Assembly (NCBI RefSeq): GCF_033807715.1
Contig: NC_084607.1
Coordinates: 16,912,941 to 16,976,940 of the forward strand
Length of the DNA: 64,000 nt
Direction of reading: 5' to 3'
DNA from: Cololabis saira
Lineage: Eukaryota; Chordata; Actinopteri; Beloniformes; Belonidae
Under the pieces are notes generated by a model, which worked only from the letters and a program-made list of their open reading frames with translations, had not been told where the DNA came from and searched no databases. The translations under genes were made by a program, and so were the position numbers. Positions 37,401 through 49,600 of the stretch are shown here, in pieces; positions within the stretch are counted from its first letter, which is position 1, and the number at the start of each line of letters is the position of its first letter.

Positions 37401-40400
37401 TGTGTCTGTCATTTGTGTATGTCTCTCAGATGGACCCTGTCCAGAAGGCAGTGATCAACCACACGTTCGGTGTCCCCCAGCCCCTCAAGAAGAAACAGAT
37501 TATCTCCTGCAACATTTGCCACCTGCGCTTTAACTCGACGGTAAGAAATGTTTCATTGGAGGATGGTTATGGAACAATAACGGAGAAAAGAGCGACAGTC
37601 TGCTTGACACTCCGATGTTGCTTTAAAGCTTGTTTTCATTGTTATTATTATTATTAGTATTATTTTTAATATTGTGCTTATTTCTGCAGTAACATGAAAA
37701 CTGAAAGTGTGTCCCTTTCTGCAAATGCGTGTACCTTTTTAAATAAAATTTTTTTTTTTTTTTTAAATAAAATTGTTTTGGCACTTGTGGCCTTTATTCA
37801 AAAGAGGTGGACAGGAAATGGGGAAGACGCGCAGGAAAGAGCGACAGGCTGGGATTTGAACCTGCGCTGCCTGCACGAGGGCAATAGTCCTCTGTAGATG
37901 GCGCCTGCTCAATCCACTGAGCTAGCCAGGGGCCCGAAAGCTTGCTTTTTTTAACTGTAATGTTTGTAAAATGATGCTCAGTTTTCTTTTCAGTGAAATC
38001 TTGTGTGCAAGTTGTTTTGCTCCGAGGGATTAGACAGCAGGGGGAGCTTCCGTTTATCAGCAAAGTGCAGAAACAATCAGCTGCCGCAGCAGGAAACAAC
38101 ATTCTCAGCTCCCCTTTCCTTTTTTTTTTGCCATCTTTGCTGCAGCTCCCTATACACACAAACTATGCAAACCTGTACCCCGGAGACACGCAGGCACGCA
38201 TCCCATGATAGTTCTTGCATATTATTAAAAGACAAATAGATAATAGTCCAGAAAGCCTTAAGAAATCTTTGGTCTGGGCTTAGTTAAACACACAAACGCA
38301 CACTCAGGCATACATTTTTATATGGACTTCATCTTCAAAGAAAGTCTAAGGGCACCAGAGACTGGGAGCTGATGGGGGAGGAGACGCAGACGTGTTCATC
38401 ACACGCTGAAGCAAATCCTGATGCCTGCCCACACACACCCATTTAAAGAGTGTCAGGTTGACTCTAGCTTTATACTGCATGTCTCTTAAGCAGCATGACT
38501 ACTCTCAACCCTTCCACGCACCTTCACATGCTCAGATATTATGAACAAAGTTATCCTTATGCATAATGCTCAGAGGGTAAGTTAGATTACTCTCCTGCTT
38601 AGTGTCATAAAAATGACTCATAGAGCAAATTAAAGTTCTAGTAGGTTACATTTGGATGAGCTATTGGAGGAAATGCAATATAATATTCATAACTATGTTT
38701 GCATTAGTGGAAAACCCATTTAGAATAAGAGTTGTTGTGTTTTCATTACTGTATAACCGGCAGCGTAAGTACCCCTCCACCCTGCACCTCCACGATGTTG
38801 CACCTTCATTCCATCAAAGCAAACACTAGCTCTGGAGTGGGAAAGATGATCCGGGAAGCCTGCAGAGAAAAGGAGGTTCGGGTGGATGGATGGGTTAACA
38901 CAAGGGATCGCAACTATGGCTGCCCCCCCCACCTCGGTTTTATCTGTTTAAATTATCAGTGGGAAAACACCTCCAGTTTTAGTCTGATATTCCTGTGATA
39001 TCTGTGTATGCAATGCATTTGCAAGATGTGTAGGTGATGAGCAGGGGCAGCACAGAAACCGGTTTACCCGGGCTTTATGGCCCACCTAGGATACACCAAA
39101 AGCCCATGATTATTTCTGAGCAACAAAAATCGAGACACAAGGAGAGGCCCCTCAGCCCAAGTGGTTTCAGATTGGTCCTATTCCTGCAGGCTTTGCAGTG
39201 TCAGAGCTAGTGGCACACAACTCCCGTTTTTAACTTTTCAACAGATTATCAAAGCTGCGTTTTTAACAATGGGTGCAGATAAACGCCGACTCATTCAGAA
39301 GACGACTCCATCAAGAGATAGAATCCAGTGCCCGAGCTACTGTTGAATCCATAGTTGCCAACAATCAGGGCTGTGTTGCCACGACAATCAGGGAAGTGCA
39401 GATGCATTTACATCTTTTTTTTCAGTTGTGGTTCAGCCAACGTCTAGCTTTGAAGCACCCCAGACTTGATCCTTGTAGCATGAGTCTAATGAGTCTTTGT
39501 GCAAATTCATTAACCAGTACCCCGTGAAAAAAAAAAAAACCTGTTGACTTCGTTACTGACCCAGATAAACAAAACGCACATTTCTTTGGATATATCTTCA
39601 AAACGAAAGCAAAACACTTAATAAGAAGTCCCAGCAGGCCCACCAGATCAACCTATTCACTCTTTGCTGCACGGTCGTCAACTTGCTCTGTTAAGATTAC
39701 TGCAGAAGCTGTGACTGAGAAAATGACCATACAAGGAAATTGAAGGCTAAAAACCAACATTAGAAACAACTCTCCAGAAGGACGCGTTCACTGCAGCCTG
39801 AAAAGCAAGTATTTGGTGGAATACTACAACATTTGCCACATTTTGAGCATTTGATCATGTCTACCATGCCATGTCATCACCATAACACTGCAGAGAAGTC
39901 CACATTATGCCCCCTTTAAACAAAACAACAGACAGTTGGTTTGGTTCAGAAAGTTAACGTCTGTGTCAGTGGTGGAGGAGAAGATCCTGTGCCACATTCC
40001 AGCTTTTTTTAAGGGTACATGCAAAACAAACAGTAAACAGTATGTCCATACACTGCGTAGACTCCCTGTAGTTCTTTCTGACCTGGGTTTTATGACCATG
40101 CTAATTTCACACCTTGTCGCTCTGCCTCCGTGGAGAGGATGTTGCAAAGGAAGCTGCGGGCTGAGCTCGTCACATCAGCCGGTATTCCCAAGCCCTTGCA
40201 CAGCAGAGTAAACACTACACTCCCGTTTTTGAGAGGTTTTTAACGGCTGCGTTGACAGCCACGTTGTCTTGAGGTCTTCACTCCAACATACCAACAGGGT
40301 CACTGAGAGGACACGGCTAACGCAGCGTACTCAGAAGGCTAGTGTTTCCGTTTGACTGTTGACGGCAGGTTTATCCGTCTCTCACCTGGTTCCTTAACCC

Positions 40401-43400
40401 TAAAACTACTGAAACGGTAATCTTTTTAAACTGGCTATGGGCCTTTAAATATTGTGGGTTCACAGATAATCTGGGAAATTGGCCTTCGCTCTGACTGAAA
40501 AGGCATGAGGAAGGGATTTAGAACGTCTCTTATCTTACTTCTGGTTGTACTCTTCGCTCATTTAAGACTAATTCATAGAAATGTCCAGTCTCTTTATTCC
40601 AGTTGTTTAATGCTGGAGGATTTGCATGATTTATTTCTTGAGGAACTCTTTTCCGCTTATAAAAGTTTGCTGTCTTTGTGGCTCCTTATTAGCCATATGT
40701 CAAAATCTACAAAATCTACTTTATGGCTAATCCGTCGTCCTTAATCCATCCACTTTTTAAATACTGACGGTAGGAAAACGAAAATGAAAATGCAAGCTCA
40801 CCGTTCCCTTCCTTTTCGCCCCAGCACTGGATCCTTATTCTGTTACTATAAACAATGACCCAATGGAGACCAGCGTGATCCGCACCTTGATTTCTCTGCT
40901 GAATGCATGCTTGCTCCGAAAACAAGGCCTCTGTCCTCAGATTGGGAGGAGAAAAGTGAGAATGATGAGAATTTGAGGGTAAATTGTGATCCATCCGGGG
41001 GGAAATTTCCACCTTAACTGGTATAGTGCAGTCAGTCAGAATGTACTTTGCATCCGATTAGTGCATGTGTGCTCACGAGGGCTCGAATGTGTGTCAAATT
41101 GGTATGTATTGCCAAACGTGTTTGCGTTTTGCAGAGGCCGAATCTCACAGTGCGCATTAATAGAGTAGCTGTAGAGATGGAATCCTCTCTCTTGTTGCAT
41201 ATTACACATGCAATTATACCTCTGGCCTCCCAATGTGCCAGCGCTGTTATCAGGTGGAAACAGACTCTCCTCCTAGCAGCTTCTGGATGCCTGCAGGAGA
41301 GCACATACTCAGGCCTGCATTTTTAGCATTTATTGCACGTTGGCTCCGGTCTTTCCAGCAAATAATGCTCTGATTCCTCTCTGCATTCCTCTTTTTAACT
41401 GGGTTTTCTCTCATTCACCCGCAGAACCAAGCAGAGGCCCACTATAAGGGCCACAAGCACGCCCGGAAACTCAAAGCCATAGAGGCCCAGAAGAACAGGC
41501 AGCGACGAGCTGGGGAGGCCTCGTCATCAGGGAGGGAGAGAGAGCGAGAGCGGGAACGAGAACGAGAGCGGGAACGAGAGCGAGAGCGGGAGCGAGACAG
41601 AAGCAAGACATCATCTTCTGAGGCAGCTCTTCCAGCACTTATGGATACAAGCTTAGCGGAGGGAACAAGTAGGTGTTGAGAAAGAGAAATGAAAAAAGAA
41701 AAACAGGCACCGGTATGAGTGTGCACTTTATAACTGATCCTTCTCCAACCCCCTGCACCTTCTTGATAATTCCCCTTTCTGCTCCACTGCCATCAGTCCA
41801 CCTCTCACACTGACATTATACTCCTCTCTTACTTTGGGAGATTACATCTTCTGTACATCTTATCCCTCATCCTCACGCCCTCCGATCCCCTCTCTATTTC
41901 TGATGCATTCAAACCTCCCCGGTTACAACTCACATTGTCTTCATCCCGACTTCTGTGACCCGGTCCCTCGTTCTTCTGCTTCGTGACTGATGGAAGGCTC
42001 CGAAGTAATGGGATTTTGGGAAGTCTGAAAGCATGGCCCGTTGTCTAGATAACTGGCTGAGATCTATTAGAGCCCCCAGTGGGGTCTTTGTTAACCCCCC
42101 TGCCTCTTGATTTCCACTGCTCAACTCCCCCGTATCTTCCATACTTTATCCGATTTAAGTCAGAACGAAGGAATAGTGGCATAAAGTGATGCGCTTGGTC
42201 AGCATGAAATGAAGAAGAGCAGAACAGGAGTGCAGGGTTTTCAAATATGAAGTTGAAAAAAATTAAGGGGACTTATCTTTCAAATGTTCCCACATTGTTG
42301 GAGTAAATAGGCATTTTACTTTTTCCAAAAGAAGAGAGCCTTTTTCTTTTAACAAAGAAATTAAAGTTGCACAGCTGTGACTCGAGCTCCGAGATCACGC
42401 ATTGCCTCACTGACATTTTGACTGCAAAGTGAGCCCATTACCATCTCATGTTTCACTCGTCTGGGTCCACACTTTTCATTTATCCATTTGAGGGGACAGG
42501 AATGGATAAGGGCCAGAGCAATCCCCCCACCCCTTTGTTCTACGTTTCGAGCTTCCTGCCCCAAAGACGTTCTCTGTCTGAGCTGAATTTCCAAAATGTG
42601 CTCAGATGCAAGACGGAGTATCAGTGAAGAGAGATATGAAGGTACTTGGAGAAGAGGGACACAATTTATCCCCCCCAGACAGACATGTTCACACATGGTC
42701 ACACACACATACGCACTATTTTGCCTTGAGCGCCCGAGAATCTCCTTCAGAGAGGAGAAAGTGGACAAAAGACCAGGAGTCCGATAAGACTCTCATCAAG
42801 TCTAATTTTAATATTCTGCCAGTGAAAAGGCAGTGAAAGAGGAGAGACGAAACAAGATGATGAGAGGAAAATGAAAGATAAGATGAAATGAATGGGCAAG
42901 ACTGAGGCAGAGAGAGTGGTGGCGGGGGGGGTCAGTGAAGAGAGGAAGTAGATAAGTCATTGCGAGTTTCTATGCTGTGAATAATTGTGTAGTTCCAAGG
43001 CAATTTTGTGCTGAGGAGCGCTCGTTAATAAGCCCAATTGTGTGATTGGCCTAATGTGAAATTGAAATGCAACAGTGCGAGCCATCCCCGGCATGTGCCA
43101 CAATGCCAAACTGTAATAGAATAGCGCTCCAAATTAACACTCTCTGAAAGGGAATTATGTCTTCTATAAAACTAGGAGCTGTCTGAGGAGCTGTCTGAGG
43201 GCGATGCCCCCGCTGTCGGCCGTCAGGAACCAGTATCAAACTCCTACCGGCCGCTCCTCCGAGCATGTCGACTGTCTCAAAACAAAGACTGTCTGAGCCC
43301 ACAAGGGCAGCCTCTTTAGCACCATTGAAATAAATACTAATCCATATTTAGACACAGCAGGGAGCTTGTGTTCATACACCGCCTTGTTAATGTGAAGGAT

Positions 43401-46400
43401 TCAATGCAGTTGGCACCTTCCATGAACCGCGCTTAGTAACATCCCTTGGTTAAGTTTGAAAACGTGTAAACTAGGGCTGTTTGATTTTGCCCAAAAATAA
43501 AATCTCGATTTTTTTCTCTCAAAATCCGATTTGCGATTACGATTACAATTATTTTGTGAATTGACAAAAGGCAAAGAAATGATTTCAAATATGCTGTTTT
43601 TTTATTGAACATTTGCCCCATTGGGCTTTAAGTGCAAACTTTGCTCTTATTAAACCAAAAATGAATGAATAAAGTGCAAAACTCTGTAAAATAAGTTGAA
43701 AAAAAGTTTTAAAAAATATAATAAAATATAAAGTTTTATCTCTGAAAAAAAAAAAAATCAGCAAATCAGCACTTGCAAACATACAGTAAGTTATATTTCC
43801 AATTAAATAAAACAAGACATTTTCTAATTAAACTAAACTGGGTCTTTGCATGCTAAATAATAATGCAACCCATGAGGGAGGTAGAGGTGTGTAATGTCAG
43901 TCATTACATTTGCTATTCACATTTGCAAGTTTTTTGCAAGGAACACAAGCCGGTCTACCGCATCTGGCTTGAGGGATGCCCGGTGGCATGTTACAACGCC
44001 CCCTCCTACACTAAAGAGCCTCTCCCATGGGGCACCTGTCGCAGGTATTGAGAGGTATTTCCATCAATCATTAATATGGTATCAATCATTAATATGTGTG
44101 CAGACAAGGTAAAAAAAAAAAAAAAGTGAAAAATCGATTTTTCGATTTTCACGTTTTAACATCGTTCTAATTACATAATCGCGATTACGATTTAAAATCG
44201 ATTAATCGAACAGCCCTAGTGTAAACGCTTTTTATATTCAGGTGAGTCTCTCAGCGATTGATGGAAGGATTTTTTCCTCCATTCTCCCCTCAAACAGCCT
44301 CCTTTCTCTTAATTCTTACTTATGCTGAGAGATTCTTTTCAGTGATATTTATGTGAAGGTACTGTGAGGGCTGTGTCTAATCCTTCAGACCGTTACCCAG
44401 ATGAAGTTACTATTTTCACAGTGTGACGTTTCCTTGTTGAATTAGCTCATTTCAACCGGTGAAATGTTCCCCATGCCGCAGGCTGCAACAAAAGCCCAAA
44501 TCATAATTAAGCAAGCTCCTTGCAAGTATGTTCCAGTCAAATTTAGATTTTAATTTCCTTTTCTTGTAATCTTATAAGCAGTTCTCTTGGAAAGTATATT
44601 GGTCTTCTAAATACCTGGTTCCTGTTAACTAGCCTTAATATAAAAACTAATATAGAAAAAAAGGGATGTATAAACAGACCTCTCAATCTTTAAGATGTGT
44701 CTGTTTAAAGCATTCCGATGCTTTCCTTGTTTAAGTTTGGAAAGTCAAAGTGAGATAAGGTTAGAGTTTTAAAACAAATGAGTATTATAGCCTCTCGGGC
44801 TGTGATGAAGCCGTAGGCCAAAAAATCTGATCGCTGTCTGATGTCTTAGGGCATGTCCAACTGGGGAATGGATGGATGGATGGATGGATGGATGGATGGA
44901 TGGATGGATGGATGGATGGATGGATGGATGGATGGATGGATGGATGGATGGATGGATGGATGGATGGATGGGTGGATTGATGGATGTTATGTTATGTTAG
45001 TTATGGATAGAAAAAGTTTCAATAAAATGAGAAATAAAGGTTTGTGAGGGGTCTTTCTATAAATTTCACCCATTGCCATGTTGTATTTTTTCTGGTGAGT
45101 TAACACCATCAGGAGTAATAAGAAAGTTCATTAATGTGCTAGAAACATGGTAGATCGATTCAAAAATAGAGCTCCAGATTAACTTCTTTGCCGGAGGATT
45201 ATTGGGACACTTCCAAGAAAAGCAAGGGCACTTTGGCCAATCCCCTCCAAATATTTGTATTTGTTTCGAGTTCAGCTGAGAGGCCCTTCAGCAATCTGCA
45301 GAAACATATTTCATGTCCATGAGGGAAGAAAAAAGGCGGCTGTTATACAGCTACAAAGTCCATCGAGGTTTACGTGACGTGGAACGTTCAAGCCAAAAAA
45401 TTAAAGTTGCTTTTTTTTTCCTCAATGAAATACTTTTGTGTTTAAAAGTTTCCTACATGAACATATTCCAGTGTAGTGGCTACTGACAAATAACTTGTGT
45501 AACTTTACAGCCAAACGTATCAGGCTTTATAGATATTCTGTCATGTCATGTTCCACAACAATTCATACAGGAAAGAGACGGGAATGAGCCGAGACTGGAT
45601 TTCCAGATGGACAAAGAGGCGGATCGATGAACCTCGTCTAACAGAGGGCCAGACCGGTGCCAAGAGACGAGGGGGCGACCGTCCGTCGTGACAGGCATCA
45701 ATCACCCCCGGCTTTGATTGACTCCACGGTTGGAGCCATCTTTTCAGGGGCTCTTCCTGTCATCACAGTAATAATGATTTAAAGGAAGGGCCTTCCCCCG
45801 GGGAATTTGTTTATGATCTAAGGCGCCGTGAGATCAGTGCTCGCCTGCTAAATCGAGTGCTCGGGTTCTGAATGTGGAGGCAAACACATGATGAGTCCCG
45901 TATTCACATTCATCTGCTGTTTGGCTTCGGTTAAAGCTCTTAGAAGATCGATGTGCTGAATTTTGATCTCTTCAGATCTGTTTACACTCTAAAACCTGCC
46001 AGATTTAACCAGACTTTTGAAGACAGAAAATTAAATTCCTTTCATGTCAAATAAAACTGTGGATTGCCTGCACAGCAATGATCCACATGTCTCTTATTTG
46101 CTGGTGTCTGTCCGAGGGCTCACTGCCAGCATGCTGGTCCTGGTCCTGACAGTATTGACAGCTTTGGTGGCAGTCTGTGCAGTCATGTAGATGCCCAGAA
46201 GGCAAATAGGACAAACTGATGAGGAGAGAATCGAGGCAAGGCTGCGAGTCGAGGCATTAATCAACAAAACGTCGTGTTCTTCCCTGGGACATCTTGAAAT
46301 TGATGGTTTGGTCCTGAGAAGATCGCATAATGAAGGTCCAGAGGAGGTCCTTCCTTTTATTGTTTAGTTTTTTTAAACTAATGTCCAAACATATCTTCCC

Positions 46401-46625
46401 AAAGCCAGATTTAATTCTTGCTTTTAGACCTTTTTCTCACCTGCAGGGATGTTATTTGGTTCTTAACCTGAATAGTTTTACCACATTCTGTTTTTATTTA
46501 CTTCAAAAAAACGAATAAACTACCCTCAAGCCAAATTGGTATTTTCATATGTCGCAGAAAAAATTAGATACAAAAAAAGATTGGATACAAAAAAGTAAAC
46601 GAAAACATGAGCTGAATACAGACAT

Positions 46626-46695
<70 letters not shown>

Positions 46696-49600
46696 TAAAT
46701 GGAATGAAATGAAATGAAAATGAAGACACCTGAACTCAGTGGGGTCAGTGCTTTGATTTCCACCAACTTCCATGTCTTCCATTGTACGTTTTCCCCCTAA
46801 ATCCAGTGATCGGTATCACACCCCACTAGAGACTTCTCAGATGGCCCTATTTTCTCACAGACTCAGGATCACAGCGACCCTCATCCCTCCCACAGAAAGG
46901 ATTCTGAATCCCTCGAGGGTCACTCTCATTACATCGAGGGGACTGCCTAATCTTGCTTCTATATAGTTTCTTTTACTTGAGTCGGAATGAGAAAGGCAGA
47001 CCCTTATCTCCAATGATGAATTTACTCTAAGACATAAAAAGGAAAATCAATAGGGCCCGGTTGCTCTGAGGTGGGCTGAAGGTGTGTGTGTGTGTGTGTG
47101 TGTGTATGAAGAGAGAGCTCACTAAATGAAATGGAGATATTCGGTGAACGTAGCGCGCAGTGCTCTGGGGTGAAGTGTGTGCAATTCCCTCAGGAGGGCA
47201 ACAGGGTGAAGGGGGGATGTGTAATGGAACGCCACTGACTTATCGGTGGGGTCCTACAGTCAATGGGTTTGTTTATATTGACTGAGACTCCAGATCCACT
47301 TGATATTTAAATAGTGAAGGAGAGGGAATACAGAAAGAAGGAAGGTAGAAGCTGATGACATTTACTTCCCTGCACTAAATGAAAATGCCATTAGGCTACT
47401 CTTAACATGGCATCCAATTTTTTACTGAAAGACCGATAGTAATGGATAGATGACTCCAGCCTGCTCACTACAGCTCAGAGGCCTCCACATGTCCATTTAT
47501 GTTGATTTTATGCAAATAGACATTTAGATTTAGGCTCAAAATACTTTTTTTTTATGTGTGATATTTTTCCAGAAAATGGTTAAATTGCCCAGGTAGAAAT
47601 TCTTAAAATATAAATTATATACATTATATTAATACATAGCTATTTAAAAAAAATGCAATTAAGTCTTAAAACTACGGAGCCCCTAAAGGGACACGGATTT
47701 TTTATTTTTTTTTATAATGAGTTTTAAGCGTTCGCGTGAAACCTTTACACGCGCGCGTAAAACCTTTAAGTGAGCATGTAAAGTTGTTTACGTGAGCACG
47801 TAAAACGTTTATGCACTCGCTAAAAAGTTTCACGCGCTCTCGCAAAACTTATAAGTGAGCGCCTAAAAGTTGTTCTACGTGAGCGCGTAAAAACAAGTAC
47901 ATGGGAGTATTGCTGGAACAGGAGACCCTCCAGTTGCGCCCTGCTCTGTTTATGAATGGAAATGACATTACAGGATTTAGCTGAGCTATATTTTAACCTG
48001 GGACTCCATTATAAGGACATAACCACTTTGCTTGCAAGTAAACAACTTTACGTGCTCACTTAAAGGTTTCACGCGCGCGCGTAAAGGTTTCACGCGCGCG
48101 TGTAAAGGTTTCACGCGTACGCTTAAAACTCATTATAAAAAAAAAAAAAATCTGTGTCCCTTTAGGGGCTCCGTATAAAACAGACTTATTATGCCCTTTT
48201 TTAATAAGCTGATACAGTTCCCAAAGGTGTTGATGATTGCTTGATGAGGCTTTGGTTTGAGAGATCTAAAGTCAACCATTCAGCTCCATCTCCCTCTTCT
48301 AAGAAATGTACCTCATTTGAGATCTGTCATACAGCTTTGTGCTACCTTTGTCTGGAGTAAAGCAAATGTAGAATGATGTGTAATGTATAATTATGTATAA
48401 AAATGGTGAGGCTTGAGGAAGCTGCTTTCATGCCAAACGATTTTAAGACCGGTTTTCTTGCTGCTGAGCTTACCGACTGGTGAGAGGCAAGCCAGCGCTC
48501 GTCACCTGCCAGTTGTCACTCCATTGTTATGTGTGCACAAGTCAAAGATGTTCCCTGCAATGTCAGCTATTGGTGACAGGCTATCATCAATGGTTGACAG
48601 ATATCTGACATGCTAGATCAACTGCATTTGATACAGTTGATGCCAACATTCTTTCACAGAAGCTTAAACGTGCTATTCTTATCTAAGGAATTGCATTAGT
48701 TTAGTTTAAATCTTGATTTATTTGACAGATTCCAGTTTGTTTATTGTGAATGGGGAGTTTTCTGGCATATACCAGAACTGGTTATAGTGTTCCACAGGGG
48801 TCTTTACTTCGACTGAAACTTTGTATTCTATACAATATATGCTTCAGTCAGGTACTATTATTAGGCAGCATGGCATAAACTTTCATACCTATGCAGATGA
48901 TACTCAGCTATACCTATCCATGAAGTCAGATGAACCCAGTAAGCTAAACGGACTGAAAAATGTCTTAATGACATGAAGACCTGGATGACTGCTAATTTCC
49001 TGTCAGTAAACTCAGATACGTCTGAGGTTTGTTGTCTTTGGACCTCTGCCCTTTAGAAATAGACTGTCTAGTCACACAGTAACACTGGGTGTCATTACTT
49101 TGGTGTCCAACTGCTTTAGGGAACATTTTACCAGGATTTGACCCTTCATTCCTGATAAATTCAGGATAGAATTTAAAATCCTTCTCCTCACATTTAAAGC
49201 CCTTAAGGGGCCTGGCTCCTTCATATCTTAATAAACCTCTGGTTCCTCATCATCCCAGTAGAGCACTTTGCTCTCAGATGGCAGTCCTACTTGTGGTTTC
49301 TAGAATTTCAAAAAGTAGCATGGCAAAGCCTTGAGTTAAAGAGAAAACACCGTCTGTACCTTGACAATTATCCTGTATCTTTTTGATAAAACCTATACTA
49401 TGACGTATATCTCATTTTACGTTGTCTCTTTTCCTGTCATCTAAAATCTCCAACCAGTCAAGGCAGGTGGCCATTGGAGGTGGATTATGATTGAAATTGA
49501 ATTGGGTTTTGCAGGATTAACAATAGATTAGACTGAACTGGTATATAATAAGGACCTAACTGGGTTTAACTTTCAGTTCTCTCTGTGTAAAGTTCCTTGT

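Larger units (their letters stand above)
27233..37429 (+). other. znf385c: znf385c intron 2 (about 10.2 kb)
   Basis: Bounded by GTGAGT and TGTCTCTCAG. It holds one copy of the TAGGGCTG hAT MITE, a second TIR element at 32758-33248, GT repeats and an RFX-type palindrome 480 bp before exon 3. I see no further coding exon in it. Confidence 0.8.

Noticed and set aside
37851..37935. A tRNA gene on the minus strand
   Set aside because: A and B boxes are present but the acceptor and anticodon stems do not pair convincingly and the region continues into a SINE body and tail.
41442..41726. Minus-strand frame with a long Ser-Arg repeat that looks like an RS-domain splicing factor
   Set aside because: It is the antisense shadow of the Arg-Glu tract of znf385c exon 4, with no other RS-protein feature or splice structure on that strand.
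47720..47900. A CRISPR-like array of short repeats
   Set aside because: Units are directly adjacent without unique spacers and lie within an inverted-repeat element of a eukaryotic intron.
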